From positions 1-64,000 of the forward strand of contig JADCFA010000003.1 of NCBI GenBank assembly GCA_020249775.1: a DNA stretch of 64,000 nt, written 5' to 3'. This DNA is from Roseomonas sp. Lineage in GTDB: Bacteria; Pseudomonadota; Alphaproteobacteria; Acetobacterales; Acetobacteraceae. The notes under the pieces are model-generated. The model did no database searches, was not told the origin of the DNA, and saw only the letters and a list, made by a program, of their open reading frames with translations. Below are positions 1-7,581 of this stretch, in pieces (position 1 is the first letter of the stretch; each line of letters begins with the position of its first letter). The translations under genes were made by a program, and so were the position numbers.

Positions 1-79
1 AACGCCGGATAACGCTCAATAAAGCCATGTCCAACACTCCAGCTGCACCCGCCCAAAGGGCCGAGGCTAGCGTCCGAAC

Positions 80-868
80 ATGGGTCAAATCTCAGCAGCA
101 ACTTCACCCCAAACCGGGTCACTTCTCAGCGGCATTCAACACCATAACCTATTGACCAAGCACGAAAGGCTGCTGCGGTTGGAAAAGGCAACCGCTGAGC
201 GCACGATCACGCTGACCGAGGAACAAACCCGCGTGCTGGAACGCTTCAGCCAGGAATTCCGCGAGCGCCACATCGAGGCACCCCATACCGGCGCGCTTGT
301 CGCGGTGGACACCTTCTTTGTCGGCACGCTGAAGGGTGTCGGCAAGATCTTTCTGCAGACCGCGATTGACTGCCATTCCCGCTACGCTTGGGCCAGGCTC
401 TACCCATCCAAGCTGCCGGTTACCGCGGTGCATCTGATGAATAATGATGTCCTACCCACGTTCGAGGCGCACGAAGTGAAGATTGAGACGGTGCTTTCCG
501 ACAATGGCCGGGAGTTCTGCGGCAGGCCCGACCAGCATCCCTATGAGTTATTCCTGCAACTTGAGGACATTGCCCATCGCACCACCCGCGTGAGGCGCCC
601 GCAATCCAACGGTATCCTTGAACTCTTCCATCGCACGCTGCTTGATGAGCATTTCCGGGTCGAGGGGCGGCGCACCTGGTTTGAAAGCATTGAGGAAATG
701 CAGGCGGCGCTCGATGACTACCTCGAGCCCTACAATACCAAGCGGCCCCATCAGGGCCGCGGCATGAATGGCCGCACACCCATCCGCGCATTCACCGAGG
801 GCATGCCAAAAACCAGCAACACGGAGGTGACCAGCCAGACAAAAACTGCCAAACTCAAAGCCGCCTGA
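80..868 (+). pseudogene. IS481-type transposase, N-terminally truncated
   Basis: This is a DDE transposase of the IS481/IS3-like integrase-core group. The catalytic residues are visible: Asp77 (in VAVDTFF), Asp141 (in LSDNGREF) and Glu181 (in NGILELFHRT), followed by the YNTKRPHQGRGMNGRTP tail typical of these enzymes. Family members normally have an N-terminal helix-turn-helix region of about 100 residues, which is missing here. The first 20 codons look like non-coding DNA read through, and recognisable transposase sequence starts only near 142 (HHNLLTKHERLLRLEK). An in-frame stop lies just upstream of the ATG. The element is therefore probably a dead remnant. It lies inside the region ending at the tRNA-Asn fragment at 1415, so it is likely cargo of an integrated island. 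Confidence 0.8.
82..135. repeat. two imperfect direct repeats, 34-bp period
   Basis: The 20-mers at 82-101 and 116-135 share about 15 of 20 positions (GGGTCA, CTCAGC core). They sit at the breakpoint where transposase homology begins. Repeated short units of this look occur at termini of some insertion sequences (IS21-type ends are one example), so this may be the end of another element joined to the transposase fragment. That assignment is inference only. Confidence 0.35.
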
Positions 869-1414
869 AGCCTGCTTCAAATGCGGTCACTGTCAGGGGA
901 ATATCGTAGGTGTACACGCATGATTTGCGAAACTTAAGATTACACATCAGCTCGATCATCATGCCTAACCCGCGATCTCTTGTTTGGCCCAGAACACAAG
1001 CATGTCCGCTCATTCAGGGCCTCCAAACGCTGTAACAGCGTACAAATCCAAACTGAAACCAAAGTAGTGAATTATCGGCAAGAAGTGAAACTTGAAAATG
1101 AAAGACTTCTAACGTCATGCCCGCCTAGAAAAGGCCCGTGGATAGCTGGTGAGCGACCTGAACACCAGCCTTGCCTGGCTCCAAAGTCCGAAAATGAGCC
1201 CACCACCAGCAATACCCTGCTCCCCCACCCCCAACCGCGCTCCGGCGGGGGCAATAGCCCCCCCTCAGGTCCGATTCCAAGCTGCCACTATGGTGCCAAA
1301 CCATGCGCGGTGCAGATGGGCGCCATCAGACGCCAAGAGAGATGAATATAAATAAATCTGCAAGTTAAACACATCCCTGAGACGCCGCGAAACGCCCCAA
1401 AACGCCTTGCGCGC
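869..1414. other. gene-poor end of an integrated island
   Basis: No convincing gene is seen in this 546-bp stretch; the open frames present are short and have no recognisable domain. It separates the transposase remnant from the tRNA-Asn fragment. A 17-bp motif at 1282-1298 (CTGCCACTATGGTGCCA) recurs with two changes at 1521-1537, on the other side of the tRNA fragment. This is consistent with junction debris around an attachment site. Confidence 0.45.
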
Positions 1415-1462
1415 GGACTGTTAATCCCTAGGTCGTTGGTTCGAGTCCAACTCGGGGAGCCA
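1415..1462 (+). other. tRNA-Asn 3'-fragment, probable att site
   Basis: These 48 bases are identical to the 3' part of the intact tRNA-Asn(GUU) gene at 20745-20820. They run from the anticodon stem (GGACTGTTAATCC) through the T-arm and acceptor strand to the encoded CCA. The 5' half is absent: identity stops abruptly at 1415. Tyrosine-recombinase elements that integrate into a tRNA 3' end leave exactly such a displaced copy at their far end. On this strand the element would extend to the left, so bases before 1415 should be island DNA and a restored tRNA-Asn should lie upstream of this window. No integrase is visible within the window. Confidence 0.8.
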
Positions 1463-1665
1463 GATATTTCAGAGACTTACGTGCTTCTTACCTTCCAAAA
1501 AACTCGAAATTTTCTCTGTGGTGCCGCTATGGTGCCAGATTGGTTGGGCTTGGTGACGTTCGCCCTGCCCGGAAATACCTCGGCGTCTCTCTGGTGATCG
1601 TCGCGTCTAGCTTGGACCAGGGTCCGGCGTCAGCAGCTATGGGACCAAATGGCGATTTGAGGTAG

Positions 1666-1723
1666 GGAGGATTTCTGGCTCATCGTAACCCCAAGGAGAG
1701 TGATGATGAGCCAGAAATCCTCC
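1666..1723. repeat. 19-bp perfect inverted repeat over IS orfA start
   Basis: The arms 1666-1684 and 1705-1723 are perfect reverse complements (GGAGGATTTCTGGCTCATC). The right arm overlaps the start codon region of the IS3-type orfA remnant, and the ribosome-binding region GGAGAG lies in the loop. A transcript entering from the left would fold its start region into the stem. Other insertion sequences use such structures to block translation from readthrough transcripts; this function is inferred. Confidence 0.7.
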
Positions 1724-1795
1724 GCCCCACCCGTTCGGGTGCCAGCCGAAAAGCTGGTTCGAGATATACCTCGTGCCACGCGCAAGCACCATGGA
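1700..1795 (+). pseudogene. IS3-family orfA remnant (5' end only)
   Basis: The frame encodes MSQKSSAPPVRVPAEKLV followed by RDIPRATRKHH. This matches my recollection of the N-terminus of IS3-family orfA proteins, which continue into a helix-turn-helix (KIRIVL...). Homology ends near 1795, where an unrelated sequence begins, so only about 30 codons of orfA survive. The preceding DNA (about 1636-1699) probably represents the left end of the element. It sits just before the crotonase gene and could carry that gene's promoter region. Confidence 0.55.
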
Positions 1796-1878
1796 CCTGT
1801 CATGGTTTTGTGCCAGCCTTCTGCCCATGGCGCGGCAGGCCGAAATCCGAGTAAACAAGCGCCCATGAGAGGAACGCC

Positions 1879-2658
1879 ATGACTGAAGATACCCGCCTTG
1901 ATCCGCCGAGCCTCGAGATCGCCGGCAATCGCGCCACCATCCGGCTGCATCGCTCCCGCCACCGCAATCGTGTTGAGCCTGGCGATATCATTCGCATCAT
2001 GGAGTATCTGGAACAGGTGGATGCCAACCCCTCGCTCCGTGTGCTGATCCTGGCCGCAAGCGGGCCGGCCTTCAGTGCGGGCTTTCATTTGGGCGGCTTC
2101 GCGGAAGACAAGGAAGCCGCTGCCCGCGCGCCGAGCTTTGAAGCCATGGTGGATCGGTTTGAAGCCGTGCGCGTGCCAACGATCTGCCGCTTGCAGGGTG
2201 GGGTTTATGGTGGCTCCACGGATTTGGCGCTGACGGCGGATTTCCGCATCGGTGTGACGGGGATGGAAATGTTCATGCCGGCCGCAAGGCTTGGCGTGCA
2301 TTACTACCCGACGGGGCTCTCGCGCTACGTCTCCCGCCTTGGGCTGAATACTGCCAAGCGCCTGTTCATGACGGCGGAAAAGCTGGGGGCAGAGGAATTG
2401 CTCCGCATCGGTTACCTCACGCATTTGGTGGCGCCTTCGGAACTGGATGCGGCGGTGGATCAGCTGGCGACCACGCTGGCCAATGGTGCGCCGCTGGCCA
2501 TTCAGGGCATGAAGCAGGCGCTGAATGAAATCGGCCATGGCAGGCTGGATGTGGCGGCCTGTGCCGAACGCGCGCGGCTTTGCAAGGAAAGTGAGGATAT
2601 CCAGGAAGGCCTTGCCGCCTTCCGCGAAAAAAGAGCGCCCGTGTTTCGCGGGCGGTGA
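1879..2658 (+). CDS. crotonase-superfamily protein (enoyl-CoA hydratase-like)
   Basis: This 259-aa protein has the crotonase fold, with typical length. The two oxyanion-hole segments are visible: AFSAGFHLGG at about residues 64-73 and LQGGVYGGSTDLAL at about 105-118. In true hydratases two glutamates activate water, one in GGGxELA and one in PExxLG. Here the first is Asp115 and the second is Ala135 (MPAARLG). Simple hydration is therefore doubtful; another acyl-CoA isomerase, hydrolase or C-C lyase reaction is more likely. The start is chosen from a GAGAGGAACGCC ribosome-binding stretch before the ATG. The gene stands alone and is closed by a strong terminator. Confidence 0.8.
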   Translation: MTEDTRLDPPSLEIAGNRATIRLHRSRHRNRVEPGDIIRIMEYLEQVDANPSLRVLILAASGPAFSAGFHLGGFAEDKEAAARAPSFEAMVDRFEAVRVPTICRLQGGVYGGSTDLALTADFRIGVTGMEMFMPAARLGVHYYPTGLSRYVSRLGLNTAKRLFMTAEKLGAEELLRIGYLTHLVAPSELDAAVDQLATTLANGAPLAIQGMKQALNEIGHGRLDVAACAERARLCKESEDIQEGLAAFREKRAPVFRGR

Positions 2659-2667
2659 ACCTCATCA

Positions 2668-2699
2668 AGGGCGCTGCGCCGGAACGCAGCGCCCTTTTT
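2668..2699 (+). terminator. Rho-independent terminator
   Basis: A perfect 11-bp stem (2668-2678 AGGGCGCTGCG with 2685-2695), a 6-nt loop and a following T tract at 2695-2699. It lies 10 bases after the crotonase stop and should end that transcript. On the minus strand there is no good T tract, so it is weaker for the convergent gene. Confidence 0.85.
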
Positions 2700-2702
2700 G
2701 AT

Positions 2703-4367
2703 TTACGCTTCCCCGTAATGAATGCGGCGATAGGGGCGGGACACCACCGTATCATCGGTGTGCACATCCCAAAGGCTGGCGCTATTGCCGCTTTGGTGGG
2801 CTTCGAACATCGCGCCCATTTGGCCAAGCGCAGTCACGGTCTGGCCGCGCACGCCAAAGCCATTCGCGACACCCGCCAAATCGCCGCGGCCATGGATGAC
2901 AATGCCGGCATCAATATTGCCGGCACGGAATTTATGAATCTCCGCGCCATAGCCGCCATCATTGATGATCGCCATCAGGAATTTGGTGCCATGGCGGCGC
3001 GCGGTTTCCAATTCCTGGATATGCATCAGCAGGCTGCCATCGCCTTCAATCAGCAGCACCTTGCCATCCTTGCGCGCGGCTGCGACGCCAATCGCCGCCG
3101 GCAGGCCATTGCCGATGGCGCCGAAATCACTCACCACATGATAGCGCTCGGCAGCACGACCCTTCAGATAGGTCATGGCAAAGCCAAGGTAATGCCCGCC
3201 GCCAATCACCACATCCCAATCCTTGGGCACCACCGCATCCAATTCCATGATCGCCTTGCGCGGATCAACCGTGCCAGGTGCTATAGTAAATTCCTTGCGG
3301 TCCGGCACATCGGCGGCAATCAGCGCCGCCATTTCATCACTGCGGAAGCGCTTGCCCGAAGCCCCATGGCGCTTGATGGCGGTGGTGACGGCTTCTGCCG
3401 CCGCCTTGGCATCGGCGCGGATATGCAAATCCGCCGTGCGCAGCCCCTGCCAAAGCCCGCGCGGGCCGATGTCAATCTGCACCGTCTGCGCGCCGGGATA
3501 GAGGTAGCCGCTTTCCGTCGTATAGGCGCCAAGCCCAACACCAATACCGATCACCAGGTCGGCCTCGGCAAAGCGTTCGCGGGCGAAATCGCTGGCATAG
3601 GCGCCAGAGATATCCATGGCGAAACGATTGCCAGTGAACAGCCCCTTGGCTTGCAGCGAAGTGGTCAGCAGCGCGCCCATGGCTTCCGCCATTTCCTCAA
3701 TCGCTTCGCGCGCCTTCGAAAGCTTGGCACCACGGCCTGCGATGATGATGGGCTTTTCGGATGCCGCGATCATCTCGACCAGCTTTTCGACCATCAGCGG
3801 ATCGGGCTGCGGGCGCTGCGGTGCTGGCAGATAATCAGCGGATGGGATGTAATCCACCATATGCGGATAGGCCTGCTTTTGCAGGTCCATCGGAATGCTG
3901 ATCACGACCGGCCGGCGTTCCAGTGCGGCGAAGTGAAAAGCTTCGCGCACATTATCCAAAGCGCGGTCCATGGTCTTCACCGAGATATGATGCGCGCCCG
4001 TTGCTTGCGTCAGCGGCGCCATATCAATCTGCTGAATGTAATAGGGTGCCGCGATGGGTGAATCGCCCGCGAACACCACCATTGGCGTATTGGCGCGCGC
4101 GGCAATGGCAAGGCCGGTCATGATTTGCGTAAAGCCTGGCCCGCAGGTGGTGGAAGCGACCCCCACCTTGCCGGTGGCGCGCGCATAAGCATCCGCCATC
4201 GCAACGGCGCAATGTTCATGCCGCGCATGGATGATATTCATCCCCGGCTGGCGCTGCATCGCCTCGGTCCAATACATATTCGCATCACCCATCAGGGTGA
4301 AAAGCGTATCGCAGCCTTCCTGCGCGAAGACATTTGCCAGAACATCAGAAAGCTTGGGCGCTGCCAT
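2703..4367 (-). CDS. ThDP-dependent enzyme, acetolactate synthase-like
   Basis: This 554-aa protein has the three-domain layout of the acetolactate synthase/benzoylformate decarboxylase superfamily: a pyrimidine-binding domain, a central Rossmann-like domain and a pyrophosphate-binding domain. The proton-relay glutamate is Glu51 (in HARHEHCAVAMADAYAR). The ThDP/metal motif starts at about Gly442 (GDGSLL) and ends with INDGGYGAE near 477. It sits 2 nt after the CoxG-like gene, on the same strand as the urt operon. No small regulatory subunit gene (ilvH) is nearby, so a catabolic decarboxylase or ligase role is more likely than branched-chain synthesis. The substrate cannot be told from sequence. 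Confidence 0.85.
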   Translation of the reverse strand: MAAPKLSDVLANVFAQEGCDTLFTLMGDANMYWTEAMQRQPGMNIIHARHEHCAVAMADAYARATGKVGVASTTCGPGFTQIMTGLAIAARANTPMVVFAGDSPIAAPYYIQQIDMAPLTQATGAHHISVKTMDRALDNVREAFHFAALERRPVVISIPMDLQKQAYPHMVDYIPSADYLPAPQRPQPDPLMVEKLVEMIAASEKPIIIAGRGAKLSKAREAIEEMAEAMGALLTTSLQAKGLFTGNRFAMDISGAYASDFARERFAEADLVIGIGVGLGAYTTESGYLYPGAQTVQIDIGPRGLWQGLRTADLHIRADAKAAAEAVTTAIKRHGASGKRFRSDEMAALIAADVPDRKEFTIAPGTVDPRKAIMELDAVVPKDWDVVIGGGHYLGFAMTYLKGRAAERYHVVSDFGAIGNGLPAAIGVAAARKDGKVLLIEGDGSLLMHIQELETARRHGTKFLMAIINDGGYGAEIHKFRAGNIDAGIVIHGRGDLAGVANGFGVRGQTVTALGQMGAMFEAHQSGNSASLWDVHTDDTVVSRPYRRIHYGEA

Positions 4368-4369
4368 GG

Positions 4370-4987
4370 TTATTTATTCCCTTTACCGAAAAGACTGCTG
4401 ATCCAGGATAGAAAGGCCCGCCAGAGCAGGCCGAAAGCATTAAGCTCCGCCGCCGGCGGCGGGGGTGGCGGCGGCGGCGCTGATGCCGCAGGTGCCGCCG
4501 CCGCAGGAGTTTCAGGCGCGGCCTGTTCCGCCGCGGGTGCTGCGGCCATGGCGCGGTTCGCCATATTGTTTGCGAATTCGGCCAGAAGCGCGCGCGCCAC
4601 ATGCACGCCACCGGCATTGGCGAAGGTCTCCAAAGGGCCGGTCACGGTGAAGCTGCCATTCACGGTCAACCGCGTCGCTTCGCCTTCGGCAGCGGCCAAG
4701 ACATCACCATTGGCCAGCGCGCGTGATGCGCCGCGCTGGTCAATCCCGCGCCCTTCAATGCGGCAGCGATGCGCATCATGGTCATATTCAAGCTTCGCCT
4801 CACCACGAAAGGCTGCAGTGGTTGGGCCGAATTTCACCTTGATGGAACCGCGCCAGAGGCCATCCCCGGTAGAAGGCGCCAGCTGCGCGCCGGGGATACA
4901 GGCCGCGACCTCCGCCGGGTCGCTCAGCAAGGGCCAAACCACGCCAAGCGGCGCGGGGATCAGGGTTTGTTCCGAAATATCGGGCAT
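4370..4987 (-). CDS. CoxG-like SRPBCC protein
   Basis: This 205-aa protein has an N-terminal SRPBCC domain (about residues 1-150, starting MPDISEQTLIPAPLGVVWPL with DPAEVAACIPGA) as in CoxG, the carbon monoxide dehydrogenase subunit G family. An Ala/Pro-rich linker follows (about 150-180). The C-terminus is a short hydrophobic/aromatic segment (FGLLWRAFLSWISSLFG) that could sit on the membrane. CoxG is reported to recruit a molybdenum hydroxylase to the membrane, but no cox or xdh genes are in this window. I prefer the ATG at 4987 because the SRPBCC domain begins there; an upstream in-frame start at 5047 adds 20 basic residues. It is followed after 2 nt by the ThDP enzyme gene. Confidence 0.75.
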   Translation of the reverse strand: MPDISEQTLIPAPLGVVWPLLSDPAEVAACIPGAQLAPSTGDGLWRGSIKVKFGPTTAAFRGEAKLEYDHDAHRCRIEGRGIDQRGASRALANGDVLAAAEGEATRLTVNGSFTVTGPLETFANAGGVHVARALLAEFANNMANRAMAAAPAAEQAAPETPAAAAPAASAPPPPPPPPAAELNAFGLLWRAFLSWISSLFGKGNK

Positions 4988-5065
4988 GGTGCTGCGTGGT
5001 ATCCTGCAAGAGGATCGCAGCCTGCGCAAAGCCGGCGCCGGGCGCAAGCCCGGGCATGGGCGCCC

Positions 5066-5758
5066 CTAAACGGTCAGCAGTTTCAGGACATTTTCGCGGG
5101 GCAAATCAGCCACCGGGCCTGCCAGGGCGACTTCGCCCCGCACCATGACGGAAATGGAATCGGCCAATTCCCGGGCGAAGTCGAAATACTGCTCCACCAG
5201 GATCACCCCCATGCCGCGTCCCTTGGCCAGAAGCGCGATCACGCGGGCGATATCCTTGATGACATTGGGCTGGATACCCTCGGTCGGTTCATCCAGGATC
5301 AGCAGGCGGGGCCGCGCGGTCAGCGCACGGGCGATGGCAAGCTGCTGCTGCTGCCCGCCGGAAAGATCGCCCCCGCGCCGCTTGAGGAAATTCTTCAGGA
5401 TCGGGAAAAGATCAAACACATCATCGGGCACGCCCGAACCGCGCGGCGCGGCGGCGAGTGCGGTTTCCAGATTTTCCCGCACGGTGAGGAAGGGAAAAAT
5501 CTCCCGCCCCTGCGGCACATAGCCAATGCCCGCACGGGCGCGTTCGGCGGGGGGCAGGCGCGTAATGTCGCGCCCTTCCCAGGTGATACTGCCGGCAGAG
5601 ACCCGTTCTAGCCCCATGATCGCGCGCATCAGCGATGATTTGCCAACGCCATTCCGCCCAAGCACGCAGGTGATGCGCCCCGGTTCCGCCACCAGATCAA
5701 CCCCGCGCAGGCAGAGCGAGGCGCCGTAGGAAAGCTCAATCCCCTGCGCGCTCAACAT
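5066..5758 (-). CDS. urtE: urea ABC transporter ATP-binding protein UrtE
   Basis: This 230-aa ABC ATPase resembles the LivF/UrtE branch. Walker A is GRNGVGKS (34-41), the Q-loop region contains GYVPQGREIFPFLTV, the signature is LSGGQ (132-136) and Walker B is LLILDEP (152-158), with the TEGIQPNVI continuation typical of UrtE. It energises urea uptake at the inner membrane with UrtD. It is the last gene of urtABCDE; the next gene (CoxG-like) follows after a gap of about 80 bp on the same strand, so readthrough is possible. Confidence 0.92.
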   Translation of the reverse strand: MLSAQGIELSYGASLCLRGVDLVAEPGRITCVLGRNGVGKSSLMRAIMGLERVSAGSITWEGRDITRLPPAERARAGIGYVPQGREIFPFLTVRENLETALAAAPRGSGVPDDVFDLFPILKNFLKRRGGDLSGGQQQQLAIARALTARPRLLILDEPTEGIQPNVIKDIARVIALLAKGRGMGVILVEQYFDFARELADSISVMVRGEVALAGPVADLPRENVLKLLTV

Positions 5759-5761
5759 TGA

Positions 5762-6502
5762 TCAGCGCCCCAGATAGACATCAATCACCCGCGGGTCTTC
5801 CTGCACCTGTTCGATCGGTCCTTCAGACAGCACCGATCCTTCATGCAGCACCGTCACCTTGCGCCCCAAAGCGCGGACGAATTCCAAATCATGTTCCACC
5901 ACCACCACACTATGCTTGCCCGCGATGCGGCGGAGCAATTCGGCCGTGTGCTCGGTTTCCTGATCCGTCATGCCGGCGACAGGTTCATCCACCAGCAGCA
6001 ATTCCGGGTCCTGCATCAGCAGCATGCCGATTTCCAACCATTGCCGCTGCCCGTGGGAGAGGATGCCCGCGCGATCCTTGGCGCGCTCCATCAGGCCGAT
6101 TTCGGCCATGACTTCCTCGATCCGGTCGCGGGCTTCGCCACTGAGCCGCCAATGCAAAGCCGCCAAGGTGCCGCGCGGCGCCTTGAGTGCGAGTTCCAGA
6201 TTCTCGAACACCGTCAGCGCGTCAAACATGGTGGGCTTCTGGAATTTCCGCCCAATGCCAAGATTGGCGATGCGGGTTTCATCCAGCCTGGTCAGGTCAT
6301 GATCGCCAAAGCGCGCCGTGCCGCTATCGGGTTTGGTCTTGCCGGTGATCACATCCATCATGGTGGTCTTGCCCGCGCCATTGGGGCCGATCACGGCGCG
6401 GAGTTCGCCCGGTTCCACGATCAGCGACAGATTATTCAGCGCGCGGAAGCCATCGAAGGTCACGGTGATGCCATCCAGATAAAGGCTTGCTCCCTTTTTC
6501 AT
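5762..6502 (-). CDS. urtD: urea ABC transporter ATP-binding protein UrtD
   Basis: This 246-aa ABC ATPase belongs to the LivG/UrtD branch. Walker A is GPNGAGKTT (39-47), the signature region reads LSHGQRQWLEIGMLL (UrtD has SHGQ rather than SGGQ) and Walker B is LLLVDEPVAGM. The ATG at 6502 overlaps the urtC stop by 4 bases (ATGA), which supports this start over upstream ones. It pairs with UrtE, whose gene begins 3 nt downstream. Confidence 0.93.
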   Translation of the reverse strand: MKKGASLYLDGITVTFDGFRALNNLSLIVEPGELRAVIGPNGAGKTTMMDVITGKTKPDSGTARFGDHDLTRLDETRIANLGIGRKFQKPTMFDALTVFENLELALKAPRGTLAALHWRLSGEARDRIEEVMAEIGLMERAKDRAGILSHGQRQWLEIGMLLMQDPELLLVDEPVAGMTDQETEHTAELLRRIAGKHSVVVVEHDLEFVRALGRKVTVLHEGSVLSEGPIEQVQEDPRVIDVYLGR

Positions 6503-7581
6503 GTGCCGCGTCCTTTGATCAGCCCGATCAAGCCGCGCGGCAGGAAAAGTGTGACAATGATGAACAGCGCCCCCAGCACCAGCAGCCAAAGATCAGGCGC
6601 GAAGGAAGTGAGCCAGGTTTTCAGCGCATTGACCGAAAAGGCGCCAAGGATCGCGCCGATCAGCGTGCCGCGCCCGCCAAAGGCAACCCAGACCACCGCT
6701 TCAATCGAATTACCTGGGCTGAATTCGCCCGGATTGATGATGCCAACAAGCGGCACGTAAAGCGCACCCGCGAGCCCTGCCATCATGGCAGACAGCACAA
6801 AGACAAATAGCTTGAAGGCCGTGACATCATAGCCCAGGAAGCGCACGCGGCTTTCTGCATCGCGAATGGCGATCAGCAGGCGACCGAATTTGGACTGCAC
6901 CACATGGGCGGAAATCAGCAGCGTGATCAGCAAAGCGCCAAGCGCCGCCAGATAAAGCCCCGCCCGCGCGCTTGAGGTATTGAGCGGCACGCCAAGCAAA
7001 TCCTTGAAATCCGTAAAGCCGTTATTGCCGCCAAAGCCCATATCATTGCGGAAGAAGGCCAGCATCAGCGCATAGGTCATGGCCTGGGTGATGATGGAAA
7101 AATAAACCCCGGTGATGCGGCTGCGAAAGGCCAACCAGCCGACCAAGCCTGCCAGCGCGCCCGGCACCAGCAAAGCCATCAGCATGGCGAAGGGGAAATA
7201 CTCGAACCCCAGCCAATACCAGGGCAATTCCTTGTAGCCGAGGAAGACCATGAAATCCGGCAGCACAGGATGCCCATAAACGCCGCGATCACCGATCATG
7301 CGCATCAGATGCATGCCCATGGCATAACCGCCAAGCGCAAAGAAGGCGCCATGCCCAAGGCTAAGGATGCCGGCATAACCCCAGGCGAGATCAATCGAAA
7401 GTGCCAGGATCGCGTAGCAGATCCATTTGCCGGTAACGGCCACGACAAAATCCGAAAGACGCAAGGGATGGCCCGGCGGTAGCGCATTCAGCACCGGCGG
7501 CAGCAGAAGCAGCACGAAAATCAGCGCCATCAGCGCAACGCGCAGATTGAAGCGAAAGGCGGAAATGCCAGGCATGGTCAT
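6499..7581 (-). CDS. urtC: urea ABC transporter permease UrtC
   Basis: This 360-aa polytopic membrane protein is of the LivM/UrtC type, with about ten hydrophobic segments. The family core is visible (YAILALSIDLAWGYAGILSL, then GHGAFFALGGYAMGM). The conserved cytoplasmic loop is also present (IRDAESRVRFLGYDV). It forms the channel with UrtB. The start codon overlaps the urtB stop by 4 bases and its stop overlaps the urtD start, indicating translational coupling. Confidence 0.93.
   Translation of the reverse strand: MTMPGISAFRFNLRVALMALIFVLLLLPPVLNALPPGHPLRLSDFVVAVTGKWICYAILALSIDLAWGYAGILSLGHGAFFALGGYAMGMHLMRMIGDRGVYGHPVLPDFMVFLGYKELPWYWLGFEYFPFAMLMALLVPGALAGLVGWLAFRSRITGVYFSIITQAMTYALMLAFFRNDMGFGGNNGFTDFKDLLGVPLNTSSARAGLYLAALGALLITLLISAHVVQSKFGRLLIAIRDAESRVRFLGYDVTAFKLFVFVLSAMMAGLAGALYVPLVGIINPGEFSPGNSIEAVVWVAFGGRGTLIGAILGAFSVNALKTWLTSFAPDLWLLVLGALFIIVTLFLPRGLIGLIKGRGT

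Noticed and set aside
2655-4061. 468-codon plus-strand open frame
   Set aside because: Antisense to the ThDP enzyme, which has clear motifs; the plus frame has no family features and begins inside a terminator.
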